A DNA stretch of 31,828 nt from an uncultured Eubacteriales bacterium (GTDB taxonomy: Bacteria; Bacillota; Clostridia; Oscillospirales; Acutalibacteraceae): positions 1-31,828 of the forward strand of contig CAKUBN010000023.1 of NCBI GenBank assembly GCA_934643185.1, given 5' to 3'. This document shows, in pieces, positions 8,876-15,613 of this stretch. Every line of letters starts with the position of its first letter. Position 1 is the stretch's first letter. Below the pieces are notes generated by a model that had not been told where the DNA came from, did no database searches, and saw only the letters and a program-made list of their open reading frames with translations. Made by a program: the position numbers and the translations under genes.

Positions 8876-9066
8876 GAAGGCGGTTTTGACCGCCTTTCAA
8901 GAACCCCCTTGATAGGGTTTCTTGCGGCGCAACAATTCACCGGATTGTTGCGCCTATTTTCCTGATCTTAGTTAGGTAAAAGGTGTTTCGACTTTTGCGA
9001 AAGTCGACTCAGGGCTTTGCCCCGAGCCCCCACCAACTTTTTTCAAAAAGTTGGATCAAAAACTTT
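8876..9066 (-). repeat. Multi-hairpin intergenic element, copy A
   Basis: A run of short inverted repeats fills the space between the Crp/Fnr gene stop and the DUF308 start. Hairpins: 8877-8896 (7 bp), 8899-8923 (about 8 bp, one bulge), 8926-8954 (11 bp; GGCGCAACAAT arm, loop containing CACCGG), 8988-9007 (8 bp, TGCG loop), 9012-9022 (4 bp) and 9033-9054 (10 bp). Copy B at 18261-18444 has the same hairpins at nearly the same spacing but with different, compensated arm sequences. No coding frame explains it. The strand is given as that of the flanking genes. Confidence 0.8.
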
Positions 9067-9083
9067 ATTCGTCTCGCTTTCCG

Positions 9084-9767
9084 CTAGCTTGTGCGCTTTA
9101 GTTCAAAATGATTTTTGGAGAAGTTTAAAATGCCTTCGTCGCGCATTTTGCCCATTTCTTTGGAAAGCGCGCTGCGGTCTACGCTGAGGTAATCCGCAAG
9201 CTGCTGGCGATTGAACGGGATTGTGAAGCTGTCGCTGTTTTCGTGGATGGCCTGAAACGACAGGTATGAAATGAGTCGCCCGCGTATCGTTTTCGGTGCG
9301 GTGTGGAAAATGCGGCGCGAAAGCGACAGGTTTTTCTGCGCGCTGACGAGCAGCAGGTTTTCAATCAGCTTGCCGTGGTGCCTGCAGTTTACGGCGCACG
9401 GGGAGAGGATCTGCGCGGTTTTCAAAAACAACACGGTGCAGTTTTCTGCGGCGGCGACATTGACGAGCATCGGTTCATTCGGCACACAGGCATAGGTCTC
9501 TGCAAAGACCTGCCCGGGACCGACTTTATCGAGAACACTGCGGTTGCCGAAAATATCGTCGCTTTCAATCGTCACGCTGCCCGTGAGCACGATGCCGAGC
9601 GCGTTTGTGTGCTCGCCCGCGTGGCAGATGAGATCGCCCTTTTTATAGCTGCGCGTTTCCGCTTTTAGGTGCTCGAGCAAAACGCCGAAATCGCCTGCGG
9701 GGATGCCCCGAAACAGCGGCGAGCGCCCTAAGATGCTGTAATCCGTAAAATAGCCTCCTTTTTTCAA
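9084..9767 (-). CDS. Crp/Fnr family transcriptional regulator
   Basis: A protein of up to 227 residues with an N-terminal cyclic-nucleotide-binding-type beta-barrel (about 15-125, with YKKGDLICHAGE and GIVLTGSVTIES), a dimerisation helix, and a C-terminal winged helix-turn-helix (about 180-222, RQQLADYLSVDRSALSKEMG). It is probably a redox- or nitrosative-stress-type regulator rather than a cAMP receptor, because it is divergent from a ferredoxin-like gene; that is inference. Cysteines at about 48, 93, 110, 123 and 127 are spaced unlike the classical N-terminal Fnr cluster. The start is uncertain. The frame opens with TTG at 9767 with weak signals, while a strong AAGGAGG (9754-9760) lies inside the frame, seven bases before an ACG codon at 9744-9746. 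It is followed by multi-hairpin element A. Confidence 0.88.
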   Translation of the reverse strand: MKKGGYFTDYSILGRSPLFRGIPAGDFGVLLEHLKAETRSYKKGDLICHAGEHTNALGIVLTGSVTIESDDIFGNRSVLDKVGPGQVFAETYACVPNEPMLVNVAAAENCTVLFLKTAQILSPCAVNCRHHGKLIENLLLVSAQKNLSLSRRIFHTAPKTIRGRLISYLSFQAIHENSDSFTIPFNRQQLADYLSVDRSALSKEMGKMRDEGILNFSKNHFELKRTS

Positions 9768-9772
9768 TCTTC

Positions 9773-9786
9773 GTTGTTATAACAAC
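9773..9786. promoter_or_regulatory. FNR-type palindromic operator
   Basis: A perfect 14-bp palindrome, GTTGTTATAACAAC, in the intergenic region between the Crp/Fnr gene and the ferredoxin gene. It has the geometry of a Crp/Fnr site (five-base half-sites GTTGT and ACAAC around TATA). Its centre lies about 41.5 bases upstream of the predicted ferredoxin start of transcription and just downstream of the regulator's own predicted start. Confidence 0.7.
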
Positions 9787-9801
9787 ATACTTTACAGCCT
9801 A

Positions 9802-9830
9802 ATCGTAGTATACTGTGTTCGTAAAGTCAA
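9802..9830 (-). promoter_or_regulatory. Predicted promoter of the Crp/Fnr gene
   Basis: On the minus strand TTGACT (9825-9830), a 17-base spacer and TACGAT (9802-9807). The predicted start near 9795 places the palindrome at about +9 to +22, a position suited to autorepression. Confidence 0.55.
9809..9814 (+). promoter_or_regulatory. Predicted -10 box of the ferredoxin operon
   Basis: TATACT at 9809-9814 has no good -35 hexamer 17 bases upstream, as expected of an activator-dependent promoter. A start near 9821 gives a leader of about 62 bases. Confidence 0.5.
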
Positions 9831-9882
9831 GAGAAAACCTTGTGGCTTTTGCAAAATTTAAAAATTGGAAGGAATTTTGAAT

Positions 9883-10623
9883 ATGATCCGCACCATCGTT
9901 CACTTTGATGAAGAAAAATGCAACGGCTGCGGCTTGTGCGCGAATGCCTGTCAGGAGGGCGCCATCGGCATTGTAAACGGTAAGGCGAAGCTGCTGCGCG
10001 ACGATTACTGCGACGGCCTCGGCAACTGCCTGCCTGCATGTCCCACGAACGCAATCTCTTTTGTGGAGCGCGAAGCGGCGGCGTTTGACGAGGAAGCCGT
10101 GAAAATGGCTATGGCAGAGAAAGCCGCGAAGAAAGAGGCAGAGGAAATGGCAGAAAAGCTCGGCACGCCGAAGTTCACCGGTTGCCCGGGCAGCATGGCA
10201 CGCGCTATTGAGAGAAAGCCCGTAAATACGGATAACCGTGCGGTCAGCGGCAAGATTGAATCCGAGCTGCGCCAGTGGCCGGTGCAGATTAAATTAGCGC
10301 CGATCCGCGCCCCGTATTTTGACGGCGCGAACCTGCTGATTGCGGCGGATTGCACGGCGTATGCGTACGGTGATTTTCACCGCGACTTTGTGCACAACCG
10401 AAAAGTGCTCATCGGCTGCCCGAAGCTCGATGAGGGCGATTACACCGAAAAGCTGACGGAGATCATCCGTCAGAACGACATCAAAAGCCTGACAATTGTG
10501 CGCATGCAGGTGCCGTGCTGCGGCGGCCTTGAGCACGCAGCAGTGAACGCACTGAAGGCGAGCGGCAAGTTTATCCCGTGGCAGGTGAAGGTCATCGCGA
10601 CCGACGGCAGTCTCGTAGAATGA
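9883..10623 (+). CDS. 4Fe-4S ferredoxin-domain protein
   Basis: The ATG at 9883 follows GGAAGGA; an upstream in-frame TTG at 9865 is not needed. The 246-residue protein begins with a ferredoxin domain. The first cluster motif CNGCGLCANAC is complete (C13, C16, C19, C23). The second, YCDGLGNCLPACP, has C43, C49 and C53 but Leu at the position of the fourth cysteine (46), so it may hold an altered cluster. A Lys/Glu-rich helix (about 70-105) leads to a C-terminal domain (about 125-246) with single cysteines and a CCGG motif (MQVPCCGG). Such proteins often sit beside Crp/Fnr regulators in anaerobic Firmicutes and are thought to pass electrons in redox or nitrosative stress responses. Its stop overlaps the start of the next gene (ATGA), so the two are translationally coupled. 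Confidence 0.88.
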   Translation: MIRTIVHFDEEKCNGCGLCANACQEGAIGIVNGKAKLLRDDYCDGLGNCLPACPTNAISFVEREAAAFDEEAVKMAMAEKAAKKEAEEMAEKLGTPKFTGCPGSMARAIERKPVNTDNRAVSGKIESELRQWPVQIKLAPIRAPYFDGANLLIAADCTAYAYGDFHRDFVHNRKVLIGCPKLDEGDYTEKLTEIIRQNDIKSLTIVRMQVPCCGGLEHAAVNALKASGKFIPWQVKVIATDGSLVE

Positions 10624-11078
10624 GGACGGGAAATCAAACGTGGGATGCGCTGCTGGGGGCGCTTGTGGGCGTTGTCCGCGCGGAGCAGAAAAACGCGAAG
10701 ACCGTGGAAACGGACAGAGTGCTTTTTGAGGGCTTTGCCGCGCTTGCGGAGGATGATGAAACGGCGTTGCAGAACATGCTGGCGTGCGCCCACGCGGAGA
10801 AAAACCGCATTGCGCCGGACTGTGCGTATTGCGCCATGCCGTGCGGCAGCACGAGCGATTTAGATTTCGGCACTGTGCGCAACGCGCGGGAGGCTGTGCG
10901 GAAGCAGAAATTTGCCATCACCGAACGGTTGATCGAAATCGCGCCGGGAATGCTTTGCAAGCTCGAAAGCGGTGAGTTGGGCGAAGACGAGCTTTTTGTG
11001 TTTCACAAAGCCGTGTTTGCGCTCGGCGAAGATTGGAGCCCGGAGGAGCTTGAAGAGATGCTTGAAACTCTAAACTGA
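10620..11078 (+). CDS. Cys-motif protein coupled to the ferredoxin gene
   Basis: A 152-residue, mostly helical, acidic protein whose ATG overlaps the ferredoxin stop codon in ATGA. The frame is open further upstream, but the overlap decides the start. The central motif DCAYCAMPCGSTSDLD holds three close cysteines (CxxCxxxC) followed by an acidic stretch, which suggests a metal or Fe-S site. The rest reads as amphipathic helices, ending in EELEEMLETLN. I do not recognise a named family with certainty; similar small proteins seem to accompany Crp/Fnr plus ferredoxin pairs and hydroxylamine-reductase genes in anaerobes, but no hcp gene lies in this window. It probably works with the ferredoxin. 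The operon ends at the terminator at 11092-11127. Confidence 0.75.
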   Translation: MRTGNQTWDALLGALVGVVRAEQKNAKTVETDRVLFEGFAALAEDDETALQNMLACAHAEKNRIAPDCAYCAMPCGSTSDLDFGTVRNAREAVRKQKFAITERLIEIAPGMLCKLESGELGEDELFVFHKAVFALGEDWSPEELEEMLETLN

Positions 11079-11091
11079 ACCGTTTTGTTGC

Positions 11092-11127
11092 AAGGAGGAA
11101 GCTGCGGCTTTCCTCCTTGACTTTTTT
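11092..11127 (+). terminator. Intrinsic terminator of the ferredoxin operon
   Basis: AAGGAGGAAGC (11092-11102), a TGCG loop and GCTTTCCTCCTT (11107-11118) form an 11-12 bp stem with one bulge, followed by CTTTTTT. Its right flank overlaps the -35 box of the next promoter. Confidence 0.8.
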
Positions 11128-11145
11128 AATTTGATATTGTATGAT
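11117..11145 (+). promoter_or_regulatory. Promoter of the patatin-GH172 operon
   Basis: TTGACT (11117-11122), a 17-base spacer and TATGAT (11140-11145). The -10 box overlaps the ATGATG that would be the most upstream start of the patatin frame, so transcription begins downstream of that ATG and the GTG at 11168 is the likelier start. Confidence 0.75.
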
Positions 11146-11167
11146 GAGCGCAAAGAGGGTGAGATTT

Positions 11168-12076
11168 GTGACCGATTATACATTGCAGCCGATTCCCGGC
11201 AAGACGCTTTCGCACCGGCTGCCTGAGGGCACAGCGCTCGTTTTAGAGGGCGGCGGCCTGCGCGGCTATTACAGTTGCGGCGTGATGGAAGCGTTCATGG
11301 AAAAAGATCTGCTGTTTCCGTATATTATCGGCGTTTCGGCGGGCGCAGCGAACGCGCTTTCGTACATATCGGGCCAACCGGGGCGCAGCCGAGAGATCAT
11401 TGAACACTATGTCGGGAACCCCGACTATGTGAGCACGCGAAATCTTTTGACAAAGCACACGATGTTCGACTTTGATTATATTTTCGGCACGGTGCCGGAA
11501 AAGCACATTTTTTTCGACTGGGACAAGTTTCATGAGCAGGATACGCGCTTTTTGACCGGCGCGATGAACTGCGCGGACGGCAAGACCGTTTGGTTTGAAA
11601 AGGACACGCTAAAAGCGCCGTTTATGGCTTCGCGTGCATCGTGCTCCGTGCCGCTCATCACGAAAATTCAGCATTACGCGGGGTATGACCTCTTAGACGG
11701 CGGCATCAGCGACCCGATCCCGATTGAAAAGTCGCTTGCAGACGGCAATACGTTCCATGTGATCGTTTTGACGCGCAACAAGGGCTACCAGAAGGAACCG
11801 TTTGGGCACACGGCGTTTTTGAAGGCGGCGTTCCGCAAGCACCCCGCTGTGGCGGAAGCGATGCGCACGCGCCATGAGATTTATAACCGTCAGCTGGCTT
11901 TGTGTGAAAAGCTTGAAAAAGAGGGGAAAGCGGTCATCATTCGGCCGTTAAAGCCGCTGAATGTCAGCCGCACGAAGGCGGAGATTCCGGCGCTGCTCGC
12001 GCTGCACGATGAGGGACTTTATGAGGGGCGCGCGGCGCTCAGCTCGATTGAAGAGATGCTCGGCATGAAATTCTAA
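11168..12076 (+). CDS. Patatin-like phospholipase
   Basis: The frame opens at ATG 11141, but a promoter -10 box covers that codon. GTG 11168, with GAGGG about nine bases upstream, is therefore called, giving 303 codons including the stop. Patatin hallmarks are present: the oxyanion-hole motif GGGLRG (28-33), the nucleophile motif GVSAG with S57, and the catalytic Asp in DGG (D177). The family hydrolyses acyl esters of phospholipids or other lipids with a Ser-Asp dyad; bacterial members like this (YjjU-like) are cytoplasmic and of unknown natural substrate. There is no signal peptide. It is the first gene of a likely three-gene unit with the GH172 enzyme 22 bases downstream, though a functional link between lipase and glycosidase is not evident. 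Confidence 0.88.
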   Translation: MTDYTLQPIPGKTLSHRLPEGTALVLEGGGLRGYYSCGVMEAFMEKDLLFPYIIGVSAGAANALSYISGQPGRSREIIEHYVGNPDYVSTRNLLTKHTMFDFDYIFGTVPEKHIFFDWDKFHEQDTRFLTGAMNCADGKTVWFEKDTLKAPFMASRASCSVPLITKIQHYAGYDLLDGGISDPIPIEKSLADGNTFHVIVLTRNKGYQKEPFGHTAFLKAAFRKHPAVAEAMRTRHEIYNRQLALCEKLEKEGKAVIIRPLKPLNVSRTKAEIPALLALHDEGLYEGRAALSSIEEMLGMKF

Positions 12077-12098
12077 TGGAAATAAAGGAGGCAGTTTC

Positions 12099-13124
12099 AT
12101 GGCACTTTTTGAGATGGCAGGCCGCAAAAGCTTCGGCTTTTCCGCGGAGAACCCCACCGGCACGAAAGGCGGCGGCACGCGCGGCAAGGACTGCGAAAAG
12201 CTGAACCCGTGCATTCAAATTCAGCCCGGCGAGACCGTTACGCTGTGCGACGCGGATGGCCCTGGCATGGTGACGCACATGTGGTTCACGGGCTACGTGG
12301 GGCACTCGTTTATTCTGCGCATCTACTGGGAAAACAATGAAAAGTCGTCTGTGGAAGCGCCGTTTTCGGCGTTTTTCGGCTGCGCGTATGACGAAAATTT
12401 TGCCGACCGCGATGGGAATTACCCCGTTTTGAACTCTGCCATGATGCTTGTGGCGCCGGGACGTGGCTTTAACAGCTACTTTGAGATGCCGTTCAGAAAA
12501 CACTGCCGCATCACGATGGAAAACCGCGGCGAGAAAGCGGAGACGCTTTACTACATGATCTCCGGGTGGTACGGGGAAATTCCCGAAAACAGCGGGTATT
12601 TTCACGCGGCATACCGGCAGGAGCACCCTGTGCAGAAGGGGCGCTCTTACACGATTTTGGACGGCGTGCACGGCAAGGGCTGCTTTGCGGGCGTGACGCT
12701 CGCCTCCGGTATGAACGGGCACAACACCTGCTGGGTGGAGGGCGAAGCCAAAATGTATATTGACGGCGACATGTACCCCACGATGAATTACACCGGCACG
12801 GAGGATTACTTCTGCGGCTCGTATGCGTTTGGCAACGACATTTACCTCAACCGCTACCAGACGTTCAGCGGGCTTTATGCGGGGCTGTATGCGATTTTGG
12901 GCGACACGAACGAGATGTACAACCACCAAAAGCGCTTTATGCTGTACCGCTGGCACGTGAAAGACCCGGTTTATTTCGATGAAGACTTTAAAATGACGAT
13001 CGATAATCTTGGCTGGACGGGCCCGCGCTACGACGATTACACGTCTGTGGCGTACTGGTACCAGACGGAGCCAAAGGCGGTGCCGTTTGAATTGCCCGAG
13101 GACAAAGAGCTTATCATGAAATAA
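12099..13124 (+). CDS. GH172 (DUF2961) family enzyme
   Basis: A 341-residue protein with AAAGGAGG upstream of its ATG. It matches DUF2961, now GH172. Typical segments are GPGMVTHMWFTG (54-65), PFRKHCRITMEN, the Glu-containing CWVEGEAKMYIDGD (E215) and NYTGTEDYFCGSYAFG (E235). E215 and E235 are the best candidates for the two catalytic glutamates. Characterised GH172 enzymes act as alpha-D-fructofuranosidase/difructose dianhydride I synthase or as exo-alpha-D-arabinofuranosidases and form trimeric or larger assemblies through a viral-jelly-roll fold. Which sugar this one uses cannot be told. There is no signal peptide, so it acts in the cytoplasm. It follows the patatin gene by 22 bases and precedes a small membrane protein by 13 bases. 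Confidence 0.88.
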   Translation: MALFEMAGRKSFGFSAENPTGTKGGGTRGKDCEKLNPCIQIQPGETVTLCDADGPGMVTHMWFTGYVGHSFILRIYWENNEKSSVEAPFSAFFGCAYDENFADRDGNYPVLNSAMMLVAPGRGFNSYFEMPFRKHCRITMENRGEKAETLYYMISGWYGEIPENSGYFHAAYRQEHPVQKGRSYTILDGVHGKGCFAGVTLASGMNGHNTCWVEGEAKMYIDGDMYPTMNYTGTEDYFCGSYAFGNDIYLNRYQTFSGLYAGLYAILGDTNEMYNHQKRFMLYRWHVKDPVYFDEDFKMTIDNLGWTGPRYDDYTSVAYWYQTEPKAVPFELPEDKELIMK

Positions 13125-13137
13125 GGGGGAGGGCGCA

Positions 13138-13371
13138 TTGAAAAGAGCTTTGATCGGCGGATTTTTGGCGCTTATCGGCTCGATTTGGAGCGCGGCGATT
13201 TTTATTGCCTGCGGCATGAACCTTGTAAGCGGCTGGTCAACGCCGCCGGGGCGGTTTTTAACGACCGTTTCCGAAGTCGGTTTGAATCGCCCGTTGGTGC
13301 TTGCGGTTATCGTGACGCTTATTGGGCTTGCGATTTTGGTGAAAGAGTATTTTACGAGAGATAAAAATTAA
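13138..13371 (+). CDS. Small two-TM membrane protein
   Basis: A 77-residue protein starting at TTG 13138, preceded by AGGGGGAGGG. It has two hydrophobic segments (about 5-26 and 54-70) and a basic C-terminus (KEYFTRDKN). The loop carries a WSTPPGRFLTTVSEVG stretch. I do not recognise a family. It is the last gene of the patatin-GH172 unit and ends just before the terminator pair. Confidence 0.65.
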   Translation: MKRALIGGFLALIGSIWSAAIFIACGMNLVSGWSTPPGRFLTTVSEVGLNRPLVLAVIVTLIGLAILVKEYFTRDKN

Positions 13372-13376
13372 AAACA

Positions 13377-13407
13377 GCTTCCGTTTTGAATTTCTCCGAA
13401 CGGAAGC
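13377..13407 (-). terminator. Hairpin terminator for minus-strand transcription
   Basis: GCTTCCGTT (13377-13385) pairs with AACGGAAGC (13399-13407) around a 13-base loop. Only on the minus strand is it followed by a T-rich run, so it acts as a backup terminator for recG. Confidence 0.6.
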
Positions 13408-13414
13408 GATACAC

Positions 13415-13454
13415 AAAAAGAAGGCAGAGAAATTGCTACTCTGCCTTCTTTTTT
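13415..13454. terminator. Strong bidirectional intrinsic terminator
   Basis: A 15-bp inverted repeat (arms 13415-13429 and 13439-13453, core AGAAGGCAGAG) with A-run and T-run ends lies between the convergent small membrane protein gene and recG. Confidence 0.88.
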
Positions 13455-13456
13455 GT

Positions 13457-13510
13457 AATGATATACCGAGCTTTGCTCGGCAGGATCACACGCCGTTAGG
13501 CGAATATAAT
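13457..13510. repeat. Paired mini-hairpins downstream of recG
   Basis: CCGAGC-TTT-GCTCGG (13466-13480) and CGCC-GTTA-GGCG (13491-13502) are flanked by AT-rich ATGATATAC and AATATAATTC. This looks like a fragment of a palindromic intergenic repeat, and only one copy is seen here. Confidence 0.45.
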
Positions 13511-15550
13511 TCACAAAGTGACCGTGCCGCCGCCGGAAGCGAACAGCTGGCGCATTTCGGCGCGCAGGCCGCGCAGGGCAGGATCGCTTAAATCCGGGTC
13601 GCGCTCGGTCAGTTCTTTGGCGCACTGCTGCGCTTCCTGCAAAATTTGCATGTCGTTTAACATATCGGCGATTTTGAGCTTTGGCAGGCCGTGCTGACGC
13701 TCGCCGAAGAAATCGCCCGGGCCGCGCAGGCGCAGGTCTTCGTCCGCGACCTTAAAGCCGTCCGTCGTGCTGCAAAAGAGCCGTAAGCGCTGGAGCGTTT
13801 CGTCGTTCTGCGCTTCCGTTACCAGAATGCAGGTGGAGGCGTATTTGCCGCGCCCGACGCGCCCGCGCAGCTGATGCAGCTGTGAAAGACCGTAGCGCTC
13901 GGCGTTTTCGATCATCATGATGACGGCGTTCGGCACGTCCACGCCGACCTCGACGACCGTGGTGGACAGCAGCAGCTTGGTGCGGTTTTCGGCAAAGTCG
14001 GTCATAACGGCGTCCTTTTCCTTCGGCTTCATCTTGCCGTGCAGAATGCCGATGGGCATATTGCCAAAGTAATCGCGCACGATCTTCTCATACGCCGCGA
14101 TGCTTGCTGCGTCGCTTTCGCCCTCTTCGATGAGCGGGCAGACGATGTACGCCTGACGGCCCTCGTCGATGTGCTTTTTGATGTACCCGAACGCGCGGCG
14201 GCGCTTTGGCGGGTCGATGAGATACGTTTCGATGGGCTGGCGTCCCGGGGGCAGCTCGTTTAGAACGGAAACGTCGAGATCGCCGTAGATCATCAGCGCC
14301 AGGGTGCGGGGGATCGGCGTGGCGCTCATGACAAGCGTGTGTGGGAAGTTGCCTTTTTTGGCGAGCGCCGTGCGCTGATTGACGCCGAAGCGGTGCTGCT
14401 CGTCCGTGATGACGAGCGCGAGGGACGAGAACTCCACGCCGTCGCTGATGAGCGCGTGCGTGCCGACGGCGAGCTGAATTTCGCCGGTTTTGAGGCCCTG
14501 GGTGGCTTCGCGCTTCGCTTTGGCGCGCATGCTGCCCGTGATGAGCACCGTTTTGATGCCGCAGGGGGCGAGAAGGTTGGAGAGGGACTCATAATGCTGC
14601 GCTGCCAGAATTTCCGTGGGGGCCATGAGCGCCGCCTGAAAGCCGTTGCGGATGACCGTGTGGCACAGCGCCGCCGCCACGGCTGTTTTGCCGCTGCCGA
14701 CATCGCCCTGAATGAGGCGGTTCATCGGGTGCGGGCCCTGCATGTCGCGGATGCCGTCCTGCACCGCGCGCTGCTGTGCGCCGGTCATCGTGAAGGGAAG
14801 CAGGGCGGCGAACTCTTTGGTGTAATCCTTTTTGAGCGGATACGGGTTTTCGCGCACGCCGGCGCGTTTGATTTCCGCCATGCCGAGCTGCAAGACGAGC
14901 AGTTCCTCGAACACGAGTCGTCTGCGCGCCGTGGAAAGCGCTTCGGGCGAATTCGGAAAGTGGATCGTTTTGAGCGCGTATTCGAGGCGGCACAGCGCGT
15001 ATTTCAGGCGAAGCGCGTCGGGCAGCGGGTCTTTGACGGTCTCAGGGAGCAGGCGCAGGGCTTCTTTTACCGCGTTTGCGATGATGCGAGAGGTGAGGCC
15101 GCTCGTCTGCGGGTAAACAGGCACCATGTCCTGCATGCGGCTTTCGGGAACGAACTCCGGGGAGGCCATTTCGCGGCGCATGAACGTGCCGGTTACCTTG
15201 CCGCGAAACGCGTAGACCGCGCCCTCCGTGAGCAGACTTGTAATGTAGCGGTTATTGAAAAATGTCAGCTGCATGTCGTCTTCGCCGTCCGTGATGGTCG
15301 TCTTGTAAAGCGTCATGCCGCCGCGGATACGCTGCTCGACAGGACGGCGCAGCACTGTGCCTTTTACGATATTCACTTCGTTTAAGAGTGTATTGCGGAT
15401 GGGCACCGCGTCGCGCCAATCCTCATAAGCGCGGGGATAGAGACGCAGCAGATCGCCCACCGTGGGCGCGCCGAGCTTGCGGAACAGCTCCGCACGCTTT
15501 GGGCCGACTCCCTTTAAAGACGCAATGTCCGCTTCAAATAAAGACGCCAT
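13511..15550 (-). CDS. recG: ATP-dependent DNA helicase RecG
   Basis: The ATG at 15550 has GGAGGT just upstream and gives a 679-residue protein beginning MASLFEADIASLKGVGPKRA; the frame is open 12 codons further upstream without a better signal. RecG features are present in order: an N-terminal helix-hairpin-helix and wedge/OB domain (to about 240), Walker A GDVGSGKTA (282-290), the DEQH box (383-386), SATPIPRTLAL, helicase motif VI around QLRGRVGRG, and the C-terminal TRG-type region. RecG remodels stalled replication forks and Holliday junctions by branch migration. It follows yloV on the same strand, as in Bacillus subtilis and many Firmicutes, but a terminator at 15571-15597 separates the two. 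Confidence 0.97.
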   Translation of the reverse strand: MASLFEADIASLKGVGPKRAELFRKLGAPTVGDLLRLYPRAYEDWRDAVPIRNTLLNEVNIVKGTVLRRPVEQRIRGGMTLYKTTITDGEDDMQLTFFNNRYITSLLTEGAVYAFRGKVTGTFMRREMASPEFVPESRMQDMVPVYPQTSGLTSRIIANAVKEALRLLPETVKDPLPDALRLKYALCRLEYALKTIHFPNSPEALSTARRRLVFEELLVLQLGMAEIKRAGVRENPYPLKKDYTKEFAALLPFTMTGAQQRAVQDGIRDMQGPHPMNRLIQGDVGSGKTAVAAALCHTVIRNGFQAALMAPTEILAAQHYESLSNLLAPCGIKTVLITGSMRAKAKREATQGLKTGEIQLAVGTHALISDGVEFSSLALVITDEQHRFGVNQRTALAKKGNFPHTLVMSATPIPRTLALMIYGDLDVSVLNELPPGRQPIETYLIDPPKRRRAFGYIKKHIDEGRQAYIVCPLIEEGESDAASIAAYEKIVRDYFGNMPIGILHGKMKPKEKDAVMTDFAENRTKLLLSTTVVEVGVDVPNAVIMMIENAERYGLSQLHQLRGRVGRGKYASTCILVTEAQNDETLQRLRLFCSTTDGFKVADEDLRLRGPGDFFGERQHGLPKLKIADMLNDMQILQEAQQCAKELTERDPDLSDPALRGLRAEMRQLFASGGGTVTL

Positions 15551-15570
15551 GAAACCTCCGACATAAAACG

Positions 15571-15597
15571 AAAAAAGGCAGGGCATAAAGCCCCGCC
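15571..15597 (-). terminator. Intrinsic terminator between yloV and recG
   Basis: Read on the minus strand, an 8-bp GC-rich stem (arms 15590-15597 and 15577-15584, one G-T pair) with a 5-base loop is followed by six T. Some read-through into recG is likely because recG has little room for its own promoter. Confidence 0.8.
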
Positions 15598-15613
15598 CTA
15601 AGCTGCTTTGAAA

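Noticed and set aside
8831..9083. Riboswitch upstream of the DUF308 gene
   Set aside because: The hairpin series also occurs before ymdB with divergent stems and begins right after the preceding gene's stop; no known riboswitch core was recognised, so it is listed as a repeat element.
12039..13217. A 392-codon open frame antisense to the GH172 gene
   Set aside because: The plus-strand frame has clear GH172 motifs, a Shine-Dalgarno site and operon context; the antisense product is Arg/His/Ala-rich with no recognisable domain.
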